Shown here one piece after another: positions 7,150 through 13,873 of a stretch of 13,873 nucleotides of DNA. The notes under the pieces are model-generated. The model was not told the origin of the DNA and did no database searches. It saw nothing but the letters and a program-made list of their open reading frames with translations. The DNA comes from an uncultured Treponema sp. (lineage in GTDB: Bacteria > Spirochaetota > Spirochaetia > Treponematales > Treponemataceae). Within the stretch, counting starts at the first letter, position 1, and every line of letters starts with the position of its first letter. The position numbers and the translations under genes are program-made. Location: positions 1 through 13,873 of the forward strand of contig CAKUWD010000064.1 in assembly GCA_934699065.1 (NCBI GenBank), written 5' to 3'.

Positions 7150-7519
7150 TAAACTGCGTGCAGTTGTCTTAGTGTTTACTTTTCTCTGGGCTTCTTTTTC
7201 ACCTCTTTTTAGTGAAGATGAAAAATGGGTTATTGCAGCTCAGAAATTTATTTATGCACGCGGGCAGACAAAAAATGCCGTTACTTCAAATATTGAGGAA
7301 ACTATTCCAATCAATATCCTCGAAAAAATCAGCAGATCGCTGGAACGTAACATTATGCCAAATGAACGTTTTGAGCGAGAAAATTATAAATTACGTACAG
7401 AAAGACAGTCTCTTTATCTTCAGCTTTCAAGTGAATATAAAAAACGAGATTCACTGGTTTTGAATAATTATTCTGATATGCGTATGAAATCAGAATTAAA
7501 AGCTGAAGAGAAAAAATAA
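7133..7519 (+). CDS. N-terminal part of frameshifted exported PEGA-like protein
   Basis: 128 residues. The start is ATG 7133 (alternative 7130), inside the prfB end, with GGGAG at 7125-7129 just upstream; an earlier in-frame ATG at 7088 would lie deep in prfB and spoil the signal peptide. Residues 1-30 are a signal peptide (charged KKYNKLR, then hydrophobic VVLVFTFLWASF). The rest is helical and highly charged, ending KSELKAEEKK before TAA at 7517. The stop follows an A6 tract, and the charged coil resumes directly in the -1 frame (IKQIQEKLEKNIAEQKEKY), so this is the 5' half of one gene continued by the next entry. Joined, the product is about 563 residues. Either the gene is broken, the A-tract count is a sequencing error, or slippage restores it. 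Confidence 0.75.
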   Translation: MTKKYNKLRAVVLVFTFLWASFSPLFSEDEKWVIAAQKFIYARGQTKNAVTSNIEETIPINILEKISRSLERNIMPNERFERENYKLRTERQSLYLQLSSEYKKRDSLVLNNYSDMRMKSELKAEEKK

Positions 7520-8823
7520 AGCAGATTCAGGAAAAACTTGAAAAAAATATTGCAGAGCAGAAAGAAAAATATGAAAAAGCAGAAGCCCAGATGCATCTGG
7601 CTGCAGGTGAAGTTGATGATGATGACAACGTTGAGCTTAATGAAGCAGAGCTTGTAAAAAATCTCATAAAGAACATTTTTGAACAGAGTGAAGATTTAAT
7701 TACAGAAGAAAATATTGCACTCTACAAAGATAGCGTAGAAAGTCTTTTTAAAACTACAGTAAAAGTAAAAGAAACAGATTATACAGAACCTCTTTTTGAA
7801 AAAGAAGTCGTTTCGTCTGGAATAAATGGTTTAATTACAGGGCAAATTACTTCTTATGGTGATTTTATTTCTGTTGCCGTTGATTTGTATAATTATCCTG
7901 GAGCTAAAAAAATCGGTTCTGTAATGGAAGTTGGTGAGATTAAGGAACTTGATTTGATTACTTCAGAAATCTCCCGGCAGATACTTCCAATGATAGTAAA
8001 TACATTGCCAGTAAAATTTGTTTTTTCTATAGAGCCGGAAGAGGCAAAAGAAAAACTTTCAATATATGTAGATGATGTTCTTCAAAAAATGGAAAACGAT
8101 ACCGTTTCTCTGGATTCTGGAAGTCATAGAATTCAGTTTGTTTCTGAAGGTTATAAATCTGCTGGAGTAACTTATTTTTTTGAAGGAAATAAAAAATACA
8201 ATATTGAAGTAAAATTCGAAAGACCGGTAATAGGTCATATCCAGTTACAGTTAAAAAATGAACTGTCTGGAAATATTTATGCAAATGCTGAACCTGCTTT
8301 AAAATTTGATGACAGAAATTCTCAAATTTCTATTAATGGAAATACTATTCTTGGTGAGTTTATTACAGAAGATAATGAAACTGCTTTCTTCTATATTCCA
8401 AAAAAACAGACATTTGATGGAAGTGCCGTAACTTTGAATCCAAAGCCGAGAGACAGAATGGAATATGTTAATACAAGGCGAAAATGGATGTACGGTGCAT
8501 ATACGGTGTTTATGATATCTTTAATTCCAACATTTTATACTTTTGGAAACTTTCAGATTAATAAAGATTTGTATTCAAAACAACAGATTGATTTTGAAAC
8601 TGCAAAACGATGGCAGACAGCATCTAATATATCTTCAACAATCAGTATCTGTTGTGGAGTTTTCTGGGGAATTGAACTGATCAGATATCTTGTAGCAGCA
8701 AATTCTGTTTTACCGCAGAATGTAAAGCCAGGTATTGTGTCTGAGCAGGTTCCGGTGGGGATTCCTCCGGTTGAAACACAGCAGGAAGAAGCTGTGGAAA
8801 TTGAAAATGAAAATCAGCAATAA
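7516..8823 (+). CDS. C-terminal part of frameshifted PEGA-like envelope protein
   Basis: The frame is open from 7507; the first ATG is 7591 (410 residues from there), but it has no Shine-Dalgarno and sits mid-coil, so I place the natural start of this part at the frameshift. Numbering from ATG 7591: an acidic coil (1-60), a TolB-N/LpoB-like stretch (about 65-140, GLITGQITSYGDFISVAVDLY), a PEGA-like domain (about 145-190, LSIYVDDVLQK...VSLDSGSHRIQF), a beta-rich region, then two hydrophobic segments (about 300-320 and 345-370) and a Glu/Gln-rich tail. PEGA domains are usually extracytoplasmic surface-layer-type modules. The two C-terminal hydrophobic segments suggest inner-membrane anchoring. 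Function unknown. It ends 29 nt before ftsY. Confidence 0.75.
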   Translation: MKQIQEKLEKNIAEQKEKYEKAEAQMHLAAGEVDDDDNVELNEAELVKNLIKNIFEQSEDLITEENIALYKDSVESLFKTTVKVKETDYTEPLFEKEVVSSGINGLITGQITSYGDFISVAVDLYNYPGAKKIGSVMEVGEIKELDLITSEISRQILPMIVNTLPVKFVFSIEPEEAKEKLSIYVDDVLQKMENDTVSLDSGSHRIQFVSEGYKSAGVTYFFEGNKKYNIEVKFERPVIGHIQLQLKNELSGNIYANAEPALKFDDRNSQISINGNTILGEFITEDNETAFFYIPKKQTFDGSAVTLNPKPRDRMEYVNTRRKWMYGAYTVFMISLIPTFYTFGNFQINKDLYSKQQIDFETAKRWQTASNISSTISICCGVFWGIELIRYLVAANSVLPQNVKPGIVSEQVPVGIPPVETQQEEAVEIENENQQ

Positions 8824-8852
8824 AAAGAATTTAAAATAAGGAGATTATAAAT

Positions 8853-9725
8853 ATGAAAAAATCCTTTGGTGAAAAATTAAAATCCTTGTTTTCAAAAGGA
8901 AGTTCAATAAATGATGATTTTTTTGATGAGCTTACAGATATGCTTGTTGAAGGAGATATTGGAGCTAAAACTGCTTTTGAAGTAGTTGATGAACTTGAAT
9001 CAATTTGTAATAAAGAAAAAATCCGTGAACAGAGTGAAATTGTTGAGAAATTAAAGGAACTGCTTTTACAGGATGTGCGTTCAGTTTCTCTTGTACCGGA
9101 AGCTGGTAAACAGAATGTATGGATGATGCTTGGAGTAAATGGAGTTGGTAAAACAACTTCTGCTGCCAAGCTTGCAGATTATTTTAAGAATAATGGTGTA
9201 GAAAATATTGTTCTTGCAAGTGCAGATACTTTCCGCGCTGCTGCTATTGAACAACTTGCTCTGCATGGACAAAAGCTTGGGGTTCGTGTTGTAAGCCATC
9301 AGCATGGTTCAGATCCTTCTGCTGTTGTTTTTGACGCTGCGGATGCTCTTCGTGCGGCAGGCCCTGGCCTTGTAATTGCAGATACAGCAGGTCGTCTTCA
9401 TAATAAAGAAAACCTTGTGCGTGAGCTTCAGAAAATAGATCGTACCTGTTCTTTAAAAGCCGATGAAGGTTGTTATAAAAAGATTCTTGTAATTGATGCC
9501 ACTACCGGACAGAATGCACTTCGACAGGCAGAGGTTTTTAATGAGGCTGTAAAAATTGATGCAATTATTATGACAAAATATGATTCTACTGCAAAAGGTG
9601 GAGTCGCAGTTTCAATTGGCCGTGAACTTGGTCTGCCAGTTGCTTATGTGTGTACAGGTGAAGGTTATAAAGATATCGGTCCTTTTGATACTGCCTCATA
9701 TATAAATGATTTTCTTGGATTGTAA
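8853..9725 (+). CDS. ftsY: Signal recognition particle receptor FtsY
   Basis: 290 residues preceded by AAGGAG (8838-8843), 9 nt before the ATG, the clearest ribosome binding site in the window. It has a short N domain (about 1-80) and a G domain with GVNGVGKTT (G1, 94-102), DTFRAAA (125-131), DTAGR (177-181), TKYD (241-244) and the closing GEGYKDIGPF (269-278). The RAAAIEQL and TAKGG blocks mark the SRP GTPase family, and the sequence is FtsY rather than Ffh because there is no methionine-rich M domain. FtsY docks ribosome-SRP complexes at the membrane and releases nascent chains to SecYEG upon GTP hydrolysis. It lacks the long acidic A domain of E. coli FtsY, like many bacterial homologues. 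The G4 motif reads TKYD where TKLD is usual. Confidence 0.96.
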   Translation: MKKSFGEKLKSLFSKGSSINDDFFDELTDMLVEGDIGAKTAFEVVDELESICNKEKIREQSEIVEKLKELLLQDVRSVSLVPEAGKQNVWMMLGVNGVGKTTSAAKLADYFKNNGVENIVLASADTFRAAAIEQLALHGQKLGVRVVSHQHGSDPSAVVFDAADALRAAGPGLVIADTAGRLHNKENLVRELQKIDRTCSLKADEGCYKKILVIDATTGQNALRQAEVFNEAVKIDAIIMTKYDSTAKGGVAVSIGRELGLPVAYVCTGEGYKDIGPFDTASYINDFLGL

Positions 9726-9728
9726 ATT

Positions 9729-10925
9729 GTGAAAATAAATCTGAAGTTTCTGCTGGATTTTTTTACCAGATTTGGAAAGAAAAAGATTCTCATTATTTCA
9801 ATAGTACTTGTTGCTTTAATAAGTATCTTGTTGTCATCAGCAATTTTTTTGTCTAAAAAATCGAAAAGAGGAGAAGCTGAAGAGTCGAAAAATCACAATG
9901 AAGAATTATCTTTTGATATAGATTTATATAATCCTGCTTTAGATGATGCAACGTGGGTTGAATCAGTTTTTGCAAGAATTGAAGAAGAAAGAATTGCAGA
10001 AGAACTTCGAGTAATGGAAGAAAGTCTTGAAGAATATCAGATAGATGATGGTAGTGAACTTATAAAGACCGATGAGGAAGAAGAGACTACAATGAATTCA
10101 GAATCAGAATCATCAGAAGCGTCAGAAATGTCTGATGAACCAAATGATTCACAGGCAGAAGAAACTCTGTCTGAAATAGAAAAATTTTTTAATGAAGAAA
10201 AAGAAGAAGTTACAAAAACCGGAAAAAATGATTTGCTGAGTTTTTATGAATTTGACAATGAAATCTTTACATCACAGGATTCAGAAGGTAATCATATTTT
10301 AGTTCATTCCAAGAAAGAAAAAGTAAATAGATTTTTTTATGACGATAAATACAAACTTATAAAAAAAGAAGTATGGAATATACCTTCAGCATTTAAGGCT
10401 GCTTTGGAAAAAACGGAAACTTATAAATATTTTGAAAATTCAAAAGTTGTTTCTGAAAAAGATATTACAGGGCCATATACGGTAGAAAATGTAAAATATA
10501 ATAATGATGGAAAAACACTTTCTGCTGAAAAATATGCAGTGTTTGAAGAAAAAAAACATATAACAGAAAAAAGACTTTTTTCATATGATGATAATGGAGA
10601 TCTTTTATCTGATGAATTAAAAGAATACTTTTATAAAGCAGATGATTATAAAGAACTGGATTACTCTTTTACAAAAAAATATCTGTATTCATATAACGAT
10701 GAAGGAATTCCGCCTGATTTTAAATATTTTGAAAACGGTATTTTAAAAATGCATAATAAGTATTCAACAGAAAAAGGAAACTTTACAAGCCGAATATTTT
10801 TTGACGAAGGGCTTTCTGTAAAATCATATTATGAAAACTATATTCGTGTTCGCGATGTTTATTACAGAAACAACAGTATTATAAGGGAGAAGGTTTATGA
10901 AGAACCTGAAAAATCAGAAGAATAA
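9729..10925 (+). CDS. Membrane-anchored acidic protein with YD/MORN-like C-terminal repeats, unrecognised
   Basis: 398 residues starting at GTG 9729, 3 nt after the ftsY stop; no ATG gives the N-terminus and there is no strong Shine-Dalgarno, so translation probably depends on coupling to ftsY. Residues 1-19 are basic, 20-41 are one transmembrane segment or uncleaved signal anchor (ILIISIVLVALISILLSSA), followed by KKSKRG. Residues about 50-160 are very acidic and Ser/Glu-rich with short repeats (SESESSEASEMS). Residues about 205-398 contain repeated aromatic strands, such as FFYDDKYKLIKKE, LFSYDDNGDLLSDE, YLYSYNDEGI and KYFENGILKM, resembling YD or YwqK/MORN-type beta repeats. I do not recognise the family. 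Orientation of the large domain outside the membrane is inferred. The 3' end overlaps the next gene by 29 nt. Confidence 0.75.
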   Translation: MKINLKFLLDFFTRFGKKKILIISIVLVALISILLSSAIFLSKKSKRGEAEESKNHNEELSFDIDLYNPALDDATWVESVFARIEEERIAEELRVMEESLEEYQIDDGSELIKTDEEEETTMNSESESSEASEMSDEPNDSQAEETLSEIEKFFNEEKEEVTKTGKNDLLSFYEFDNEIFTSQDSEGNHILVHSKKEKVNRFFYDDKYKLIKKEVWNIPSAFKAALEKTETYKYFENSKVVSEKDITGPYTVENVKYNNDGKTLSAEKYAVFEEKKHITEKRLFSYDDNGDLLSDELKEYFYKADDYKELDYSFTKKYLYSYNDEGIPPDFKYFENGILKMHNKYSTEKGNFTSRIFFDEGLSVKSYYENYIRVRDVYYRNNSIIREKVYEEPEKSEE

Positions 10926-12231
10926 TTTTTTTAATAGTCTCCGCTGGATTTCTGTTGTTTCCAGACGTTTTGCGCGAGTTGACCGAAAGGGGCGTTCTGC
11001 TGTCACTTCTGTGCTTGCAACTCTTGGAATTTGTTTTGGTGTTATGACGCTTACTGTTGTTATGAGTGTTATGAATGGTTTTCAGATGAGTTTTATTGAT
11101 TCGATTCTCGAAGTTTCATCTTATCACCTTAGGGTGATAAATGTGGCACCGGAGCAGGAGAATGCTCTGAAAGCGGCTTGTGAGACGGAAAAAAGGATCA
11201 GGGCCTGTGTGCCATTTTATGAGGCGCAGGCTCTTATGACCGGAGAAAAAGGCGGAGCTGTAGCTGTAAATGTTCGTGCTGCTGATGAATCAATTTATTA
11301 TGAAGATGAAGGTTTTAAAAAAGAATTAAGAATGATTTCCGGTAGTTTTGATTTTTCAGAAACTGATTCAATCATACTTGGAAGTACACTTGCAAGAAAT
11401 CTTGGAGTCCGCACCGGAGACACCGTAAACCTTCTGGTCATGAGTGGCGGAAGCGACGTAGACCTCTTTTCATCCGACCGTCTTTTTACAGTGCGCGGAA
11501 TTTTTACAACCGGCTATGCAGAGATAAACAGTGCCTGCGCATTTACAGGAACTGCTGCTGCAGAAAAATATTTTGGGGCTTCGGCAAAAAAAATCTGGGG
11601 AATCAAAATCAAAAATTATGATAAAGATTTGGGTGTTGTAGCAAGCCTTAAAAAACAACTGGGCTTGTCAGATTCATCAAAAACTCAAATACAATCATGG
11701 CGAAGCTTTAACAAAACCTTTTTTGGTGCCCTGCGAATAGAAAAAAACATGCTGCTGCTGCTTGTCGCTTTAATTTTCGTTGTTGTTGCAATAAATATTT
11801 ATAACGGTATGAGACGACTTGTATTTGAAAGGCGTACAGAAATTGCTGTGCTTTCAGCTCTTGGGGCTCGTAAAGGCGGAATAAAATCAATTTTTATTAT
11901 GCGAGGTTTTATTATGGGAACAGTGGGGGCTCTCACAGGTGTTGTTCTTGGCATAATAATCAGTTTGAATACAGATGTTGTTTTTACTCTTGCAGCAAAG
12001 TTAATGTATGGAATTCAATATCTTATAACAGCCCTTACAGATCGTCAGAATCTGCAGTATGTTCAAATTAATTCTTCCTATAATCTTTATGCAAGCATTC
12101 CTGCCCGATTGTTTCCGGGAGAAGTAACTGCAATAACTTTGTTCGGAGTTTTTTCTCCTTTGATTGCTTCCTGGGCAGCAAGCAGAAATGTTTTAAAATT
12201 GACAGTTTCGGAGGTACTCCACAATGAGTAA
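10897..12231 (+). CDS. LolC/LolE-family lipoprotein-releasing ABC permease (first copy)
   Basis: 444 residues. ATG 10897 lies inside the upstream gene, with AGGGAGAAGG (10884-10893) just before it, which decides the start. Topology is that of LolC/LolE: a transmembrane segment at about 36-58 (VLATLGICFGVMTLTVVMSV, then MNGF), a large periplasmic MacB-like domain at about 60-280, and three C-terminal transmembrane segments at about 283-303, 333-357 and 408-428. Between the second and third lies the cytoplasmic coupling motif RRTEIAVLSALGARKGGI (about 312-329), characteristic of the FtsX/LolC superfamily. With LolD it should extract outer-membrane lipoproteins from the inner membrane. Which of LolC or LolE it equals cannot be decided by eye. 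It overlaps lolD by 8 nt. Confidence 0.9.
   Translation: MKNLKNQKNNFFNSLRWISVVSRRFARVDRKGRSAVTSVLATLGICFGVMTLTVVMSVMNGFQMSFIDSILEVSSYHLRVINVAPEQENALKAACETEKRIRACVPFYEAQALMTGEKGGAVAVNVRAADESIYYEDEGFKKELRMISGSFDFSETDSIILGSTLARNLGVRTGDTVNLLVMSGGSDVDLFSSDRLFTVRGIFTTGYAEINSACAFTGTAAAEKYFGASAKKIWGIKIKNYDKDLGVVASLKKQLGLSDSSKTQIQSWRSFNKTFFGALRIEKNMLLLLVALIFVVVAINIYNGMRRLVFERRTEIAVLSALGARKGGIKSIFIMRGFIMGTVGALTGVVLGIIISLNTDVVFTLAAKLMYGIQYLITALTDRQNLQYVQINSSYNLYASIPARLFPGEVTAITLFGVFSPLIASWAASRNVLKLTVSEVLHNE
11121..11140 (+). other. Perfect 8-bp hairpin inside the first lol permease gene
   Basis: TTATCACC (11121-11128), a 4-nt TTAG loop, then GGTGATAA (11133-11140). It falls in codons for the start of the periplasmic domain and is followed by no T-tract. 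It may be coincidental. Confidence 0.4.
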
Positions 12232-12898
12232 AAATATCCTGACTATAAAAAATCTTGAAAAAGTTTACGTTACAGACAGCGAAAAACTTACTGTTCTCAA
12301 GGGGTTGAATCTTAGTGTTGATGAAGGTTCAAAAATTGCAATTGTCGGTGAAAGTGGCAGCGGTAAGAGTACCCTTCTGAATATTATTGGTGGAATTGAT
12401 AATGCTACAAGTGGAAGTGTTCAGGCCGGTGAGTGGGAAGTTACAAAACTAAACGAGGTAAAAATGTCTGAATACCGCTCGCACTTTCTGGGGTTGATTT
12501 TTCAGTTTCATTATCTTCTTAAAGATTTTACTGCCCTTGAAAATGTTTATATGCCGGCTTTGATAGCAGGCCTTTCAAAAAAAGAAGCAATTGAAAGAGC
12601 CGAAGCTCTCCTTTGTGATGTTGGTGTTTCGGAACGTATGAATCATTTGCCGTCTCAACTTTCTGGTGGTGAACGCCAGCGGGTTGCAGTAGCCCGTGCT
12701 TTAATTAATGATCCAAATCTTATTCTTGCAGATGAACCTACTGGAAACCTTGACCCTGCAAACGCTCAGAAAATCGGAGAACTTCTTTTTTCGATGGCAG
12801 ATAAATACAAAAAAACGCTTATTCTTGTAACTCATGATATGAAGCTTGCAGCTAATGGAGACAGCCAGTTCCGTCTTGTGGAGGGACACCTTAAATGA
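12224..12898 (+). CDS. lolD: LolD-type lipoprotein-release ABC ATPase
   Basis: 224 residues, the usual LolD length. GGAGG (12210-12214) lies 9 nt before the ATG. All ATPase motifs are intact: Walker A GESGSGKST (42-50), Q-loop Q94 in LIFQFHYLL, signature LSGGE (146-150), Walker B LILADE (166-171) with the D-loop GNLD following, and the switch histidine H204 in VTHD. The MacB/LolD subgroup is shown by the QFHYLLKDFTALENV stretch. It powers the two flanking permeases at the cytoplasmic face of the inner membrane. Assignment to Lol rather than MacB or FtsE rests mainly on the two neighbouring LolC/E-type permeases. It overlaps the upstream gene by 8 nt (ATGAGTAA) and the downstream gene by 4 nt (ATGA). 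Confidence 0.93.
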   Translation: MSKNILTIKNLEKVYVTDSEKLTVLKGLNLSVDEGSKIAIVGESGSGKSTLLNIIGGIDNATSGSVQAGEWEVTKLNEVKMSEYRSHFLGLIFQFHYLLKDFTALENVYMPALIAGLSKKEAIERAEALLCDVGVSERMNHLPSQLSGGERQRVAVARALINDPNLILADEPTGNLDPANAQKIGELLFSMADKYKKTLILVTHDMKLAANGDSQFRLVEGHLK

Positions 12899-13873
12899 GA
12901 CTTTCTTATTCCTTAAAATTTGCAAAGAGTCTTATTTTTCCAAAGTCCGAAAAAAAGTCTATTGCCCGTAAAAGTCTTTTTGGGGCTGTGCTTTGTATAG
13001 GGCTTAGTATTGTTCCTCTTGTTGTTGTTACCTCAGTTACTAATGGAATGATAGACGGTATGACAGAGCGCATTATAGGACTTTCTTCGTCTCACATTCA
13101 GGCCTTCGTAGCTCCAAATATTTCAAAGGTTCGCACTGCAGAAAGCTTTATGGATTATGCAAAAGATCTGTTTTCCTGCAGGGGTGTGCTTGCTGCTTAT
13201 CCGGAAGTAGAGATTTCGGCAATTGCAGTCGGAAAAAACGGAAGAAGCGGTGCTGAAATACGTGCCCTTGAAAAAGATATCTTTGTGCGAAATAAATCTT
13301 TCGAAAAACTTTTTGAAGTTTGTGAAGGAAATATTTCTGATTTTGTAAATCCTGATGAAAAGGAAAAACACTCTCCGGTAGTTATTGGAAAAAAAATGGC
13401 AGAAGAACTCGAACTTCACAGTGGAGATCTTCTTAGAATTGTTACAACAAGGACTGTTGGAGAAAAAATAATTCCAAAGCTTACTTCTTTTAAAATTTCT
13501 GCAATAGTTTCTTCCGGTTATCAGGAGCTTGACCAGTTCTGGGTATTTATTCCAATCGAAGCTGCCTATTCAAATCTTTCAATGGAAAGTGCTGAATTCA
13601 ATGTTATGATAGAAACAACAGATGCCTTTTCTCCTGAACTTGTTGCAATTCAAAAAAGGGTGAGTGAATATTTTGGACGCTATGCAAATGTTTACCGCTG
13701 GGACCAGATTCATACTGCTGAGTTTGAAAATTTTTCATCTACAAAGGTAATGCTTGTTTTTGTAATGATGCTGATTGTTCTTGTTGCTACGGTAAATATT
13801 TCTTCTGCAATCGTAATGCTTGTAATGGAGCGTCAGAAGGAAATTGCAATATTAAAGAGTATTGGTGCAAAAC
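12895..13873 (+). CDS. LolC/LolE-family ABC permease (second copy), 3' partial
   Basis: Open to the right window edge, 326 complete codons visible with no stop. ATG 12895 overlaps the lolD stop (ATGA), and GGAGGG (12880-12885) lies 9 nt before it. Residues about 27-48 are the first transmembrane segment (SLFGAVLCIGLSIVPLVVV, then TSVTNGM), about 50-285 a periplasmic MacB-like domain, and about 289-312 the second transmembrane segment. The last visible residues, MERQKEIAILKSIGAK, are the same cytoplasmic coupling motif found in the first permease (RRTEIAVLSALGAR). The protein is clearly divergent from the first permease, consistent with a LolCDE heteromer rather than a recent duplication. A likely final length of about 400-430 residues is inferred from the first copy. 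Confidence 0.9.
   Translation, partial: MRLSYSLKFAKSLIFPKSEKKSIARKSLFGAVLCIGLSIVPLVVVTSVTNGMIDGMTERIIGLSSSHIQAFVAPNISKVRTAESFMDYAKDLFSCRGVLAAYPEVEISAIAVGKNGRSGAEIRALEKDIFVRNKSFEKLFEVCEGNISDFVNPDEKEKHSPVVIGKKMAEELELHSGDLLRIVTTRTVGEKIIPKLTSFKISAIVSSGYQELDQFWVFIPIEAAYSNLSMESAEFNVMIETTDAFSPELVAIQKRVSEYFGRYANVYRWDQIHTAEFENFSSTKVMLVFVMMLIVLVATVNISSAIVMLVMERQKEIAILKSIGAK

Noticed and set aside
7212..7463. Second plus-strand open frame inside the PEGA-like 5' part
   Set aside because: Fully contained in the frame with the signal peptide; its translation has no features of its own and does not join the downstream frame.
8831..9169. 112-residue open frame on the minus strand
   Set aside because: Lies antisense to ftsY, is Ser/Phe-rich as expected for the complement of Lys/Glu-rich coding, and has no ribosome binding site or recognisable domain.
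10095..10135. TCAGAA hexamer repeats as a possible array or slippage locus
   Set aside because: Copies are irregular and simply encode a Ser/Glu linker; spacing and sequence do not suggest CRISPR or a clean tandem repeat.
13123..13419. 98-residue minus-strand open frame
   Set aside because: Antisense to the second lol permease, Phe/Lys-rich shadow of its codons, no family resemblance.
1..13873. Defence island, prophage or secondary-metabolite cluster
   Set aside because: No recombinase, nuclease-helicase, phage structural or biosynthetic enzyme genes are present; the genes are core housekeeping and envelope functions.

Overview
The window is about 40% GC by eye, densely packed, and reads as chromosomal DNA of a spirochaete, most likely a host-associated Treponema. 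The basis is the gene content and the style of the proteins: a 7TM-HD/YbeY/CorC cluster followed by a large periplasmic TPR protein, many signal-peptide-bearing TPR, FN3-like and PEGA-like proteins, and a prfB-ftsY-lol run. The genus is an inference; no rRNA or tRNA gene is present to confirm it.

Left block, plus strand, 2-4935. Four tightly overlapping genes: a PgpH-type membrane HD phosphodiesterase (its 5' end lies outside the window), the rRNA maturation endonuclease ybeY, a CBS-pair CorC/TlyC-type protein, and an exported TPR protein. Adjacent genes overlap by 4 or 8 nt, so they look translationally coupled. The block ends at a hairpin shared with a convergent minus-strand gene for an exported FN3-like/TPR-like protein (4967-5842).

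Central intergenic region, 5843-6011. This 169-nt space separates the divergent FN3/TPR gene and prfB. It holds a perfect 26-bp inverted repeat (5882-5907 and 5935-5960) of the 'CATTGCGAGCGTAGCGAAGCAATC' family, flanked by one promoter-like site on each side. Both promoter-like sites put the predicted transcription start at or very near the start codon.

Right block, plus strand, 6012-13873 (runs off the edge). prfB (RF2) is split by the classic programmed +1 frameshift (GGGGG CGT CTT TGA C). Then come an exported PEGA-like protein broken by a one-base frameshift in an A6 tract, ftsY, an unrecognised membrane-anchored acidic protein with YD/MORN-like C-terminal repeats, and a lolC/E-lolD-lolC/E ABC transporter set whose last permease is cut by the window end. 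No terminator is visible inside the block, so it may be one long transcript joining translation termination, SRP-dependent membrane insertion and lipoprotein release.

I see no obvious undescribed multi-gene system. The points most worth checking are the divergent repeat/promoter region, the A6 frameshift in the PEGA-like gene, the prfB recoding site, and the two unrecognised envelope proteins embedded in housekeeping operons.
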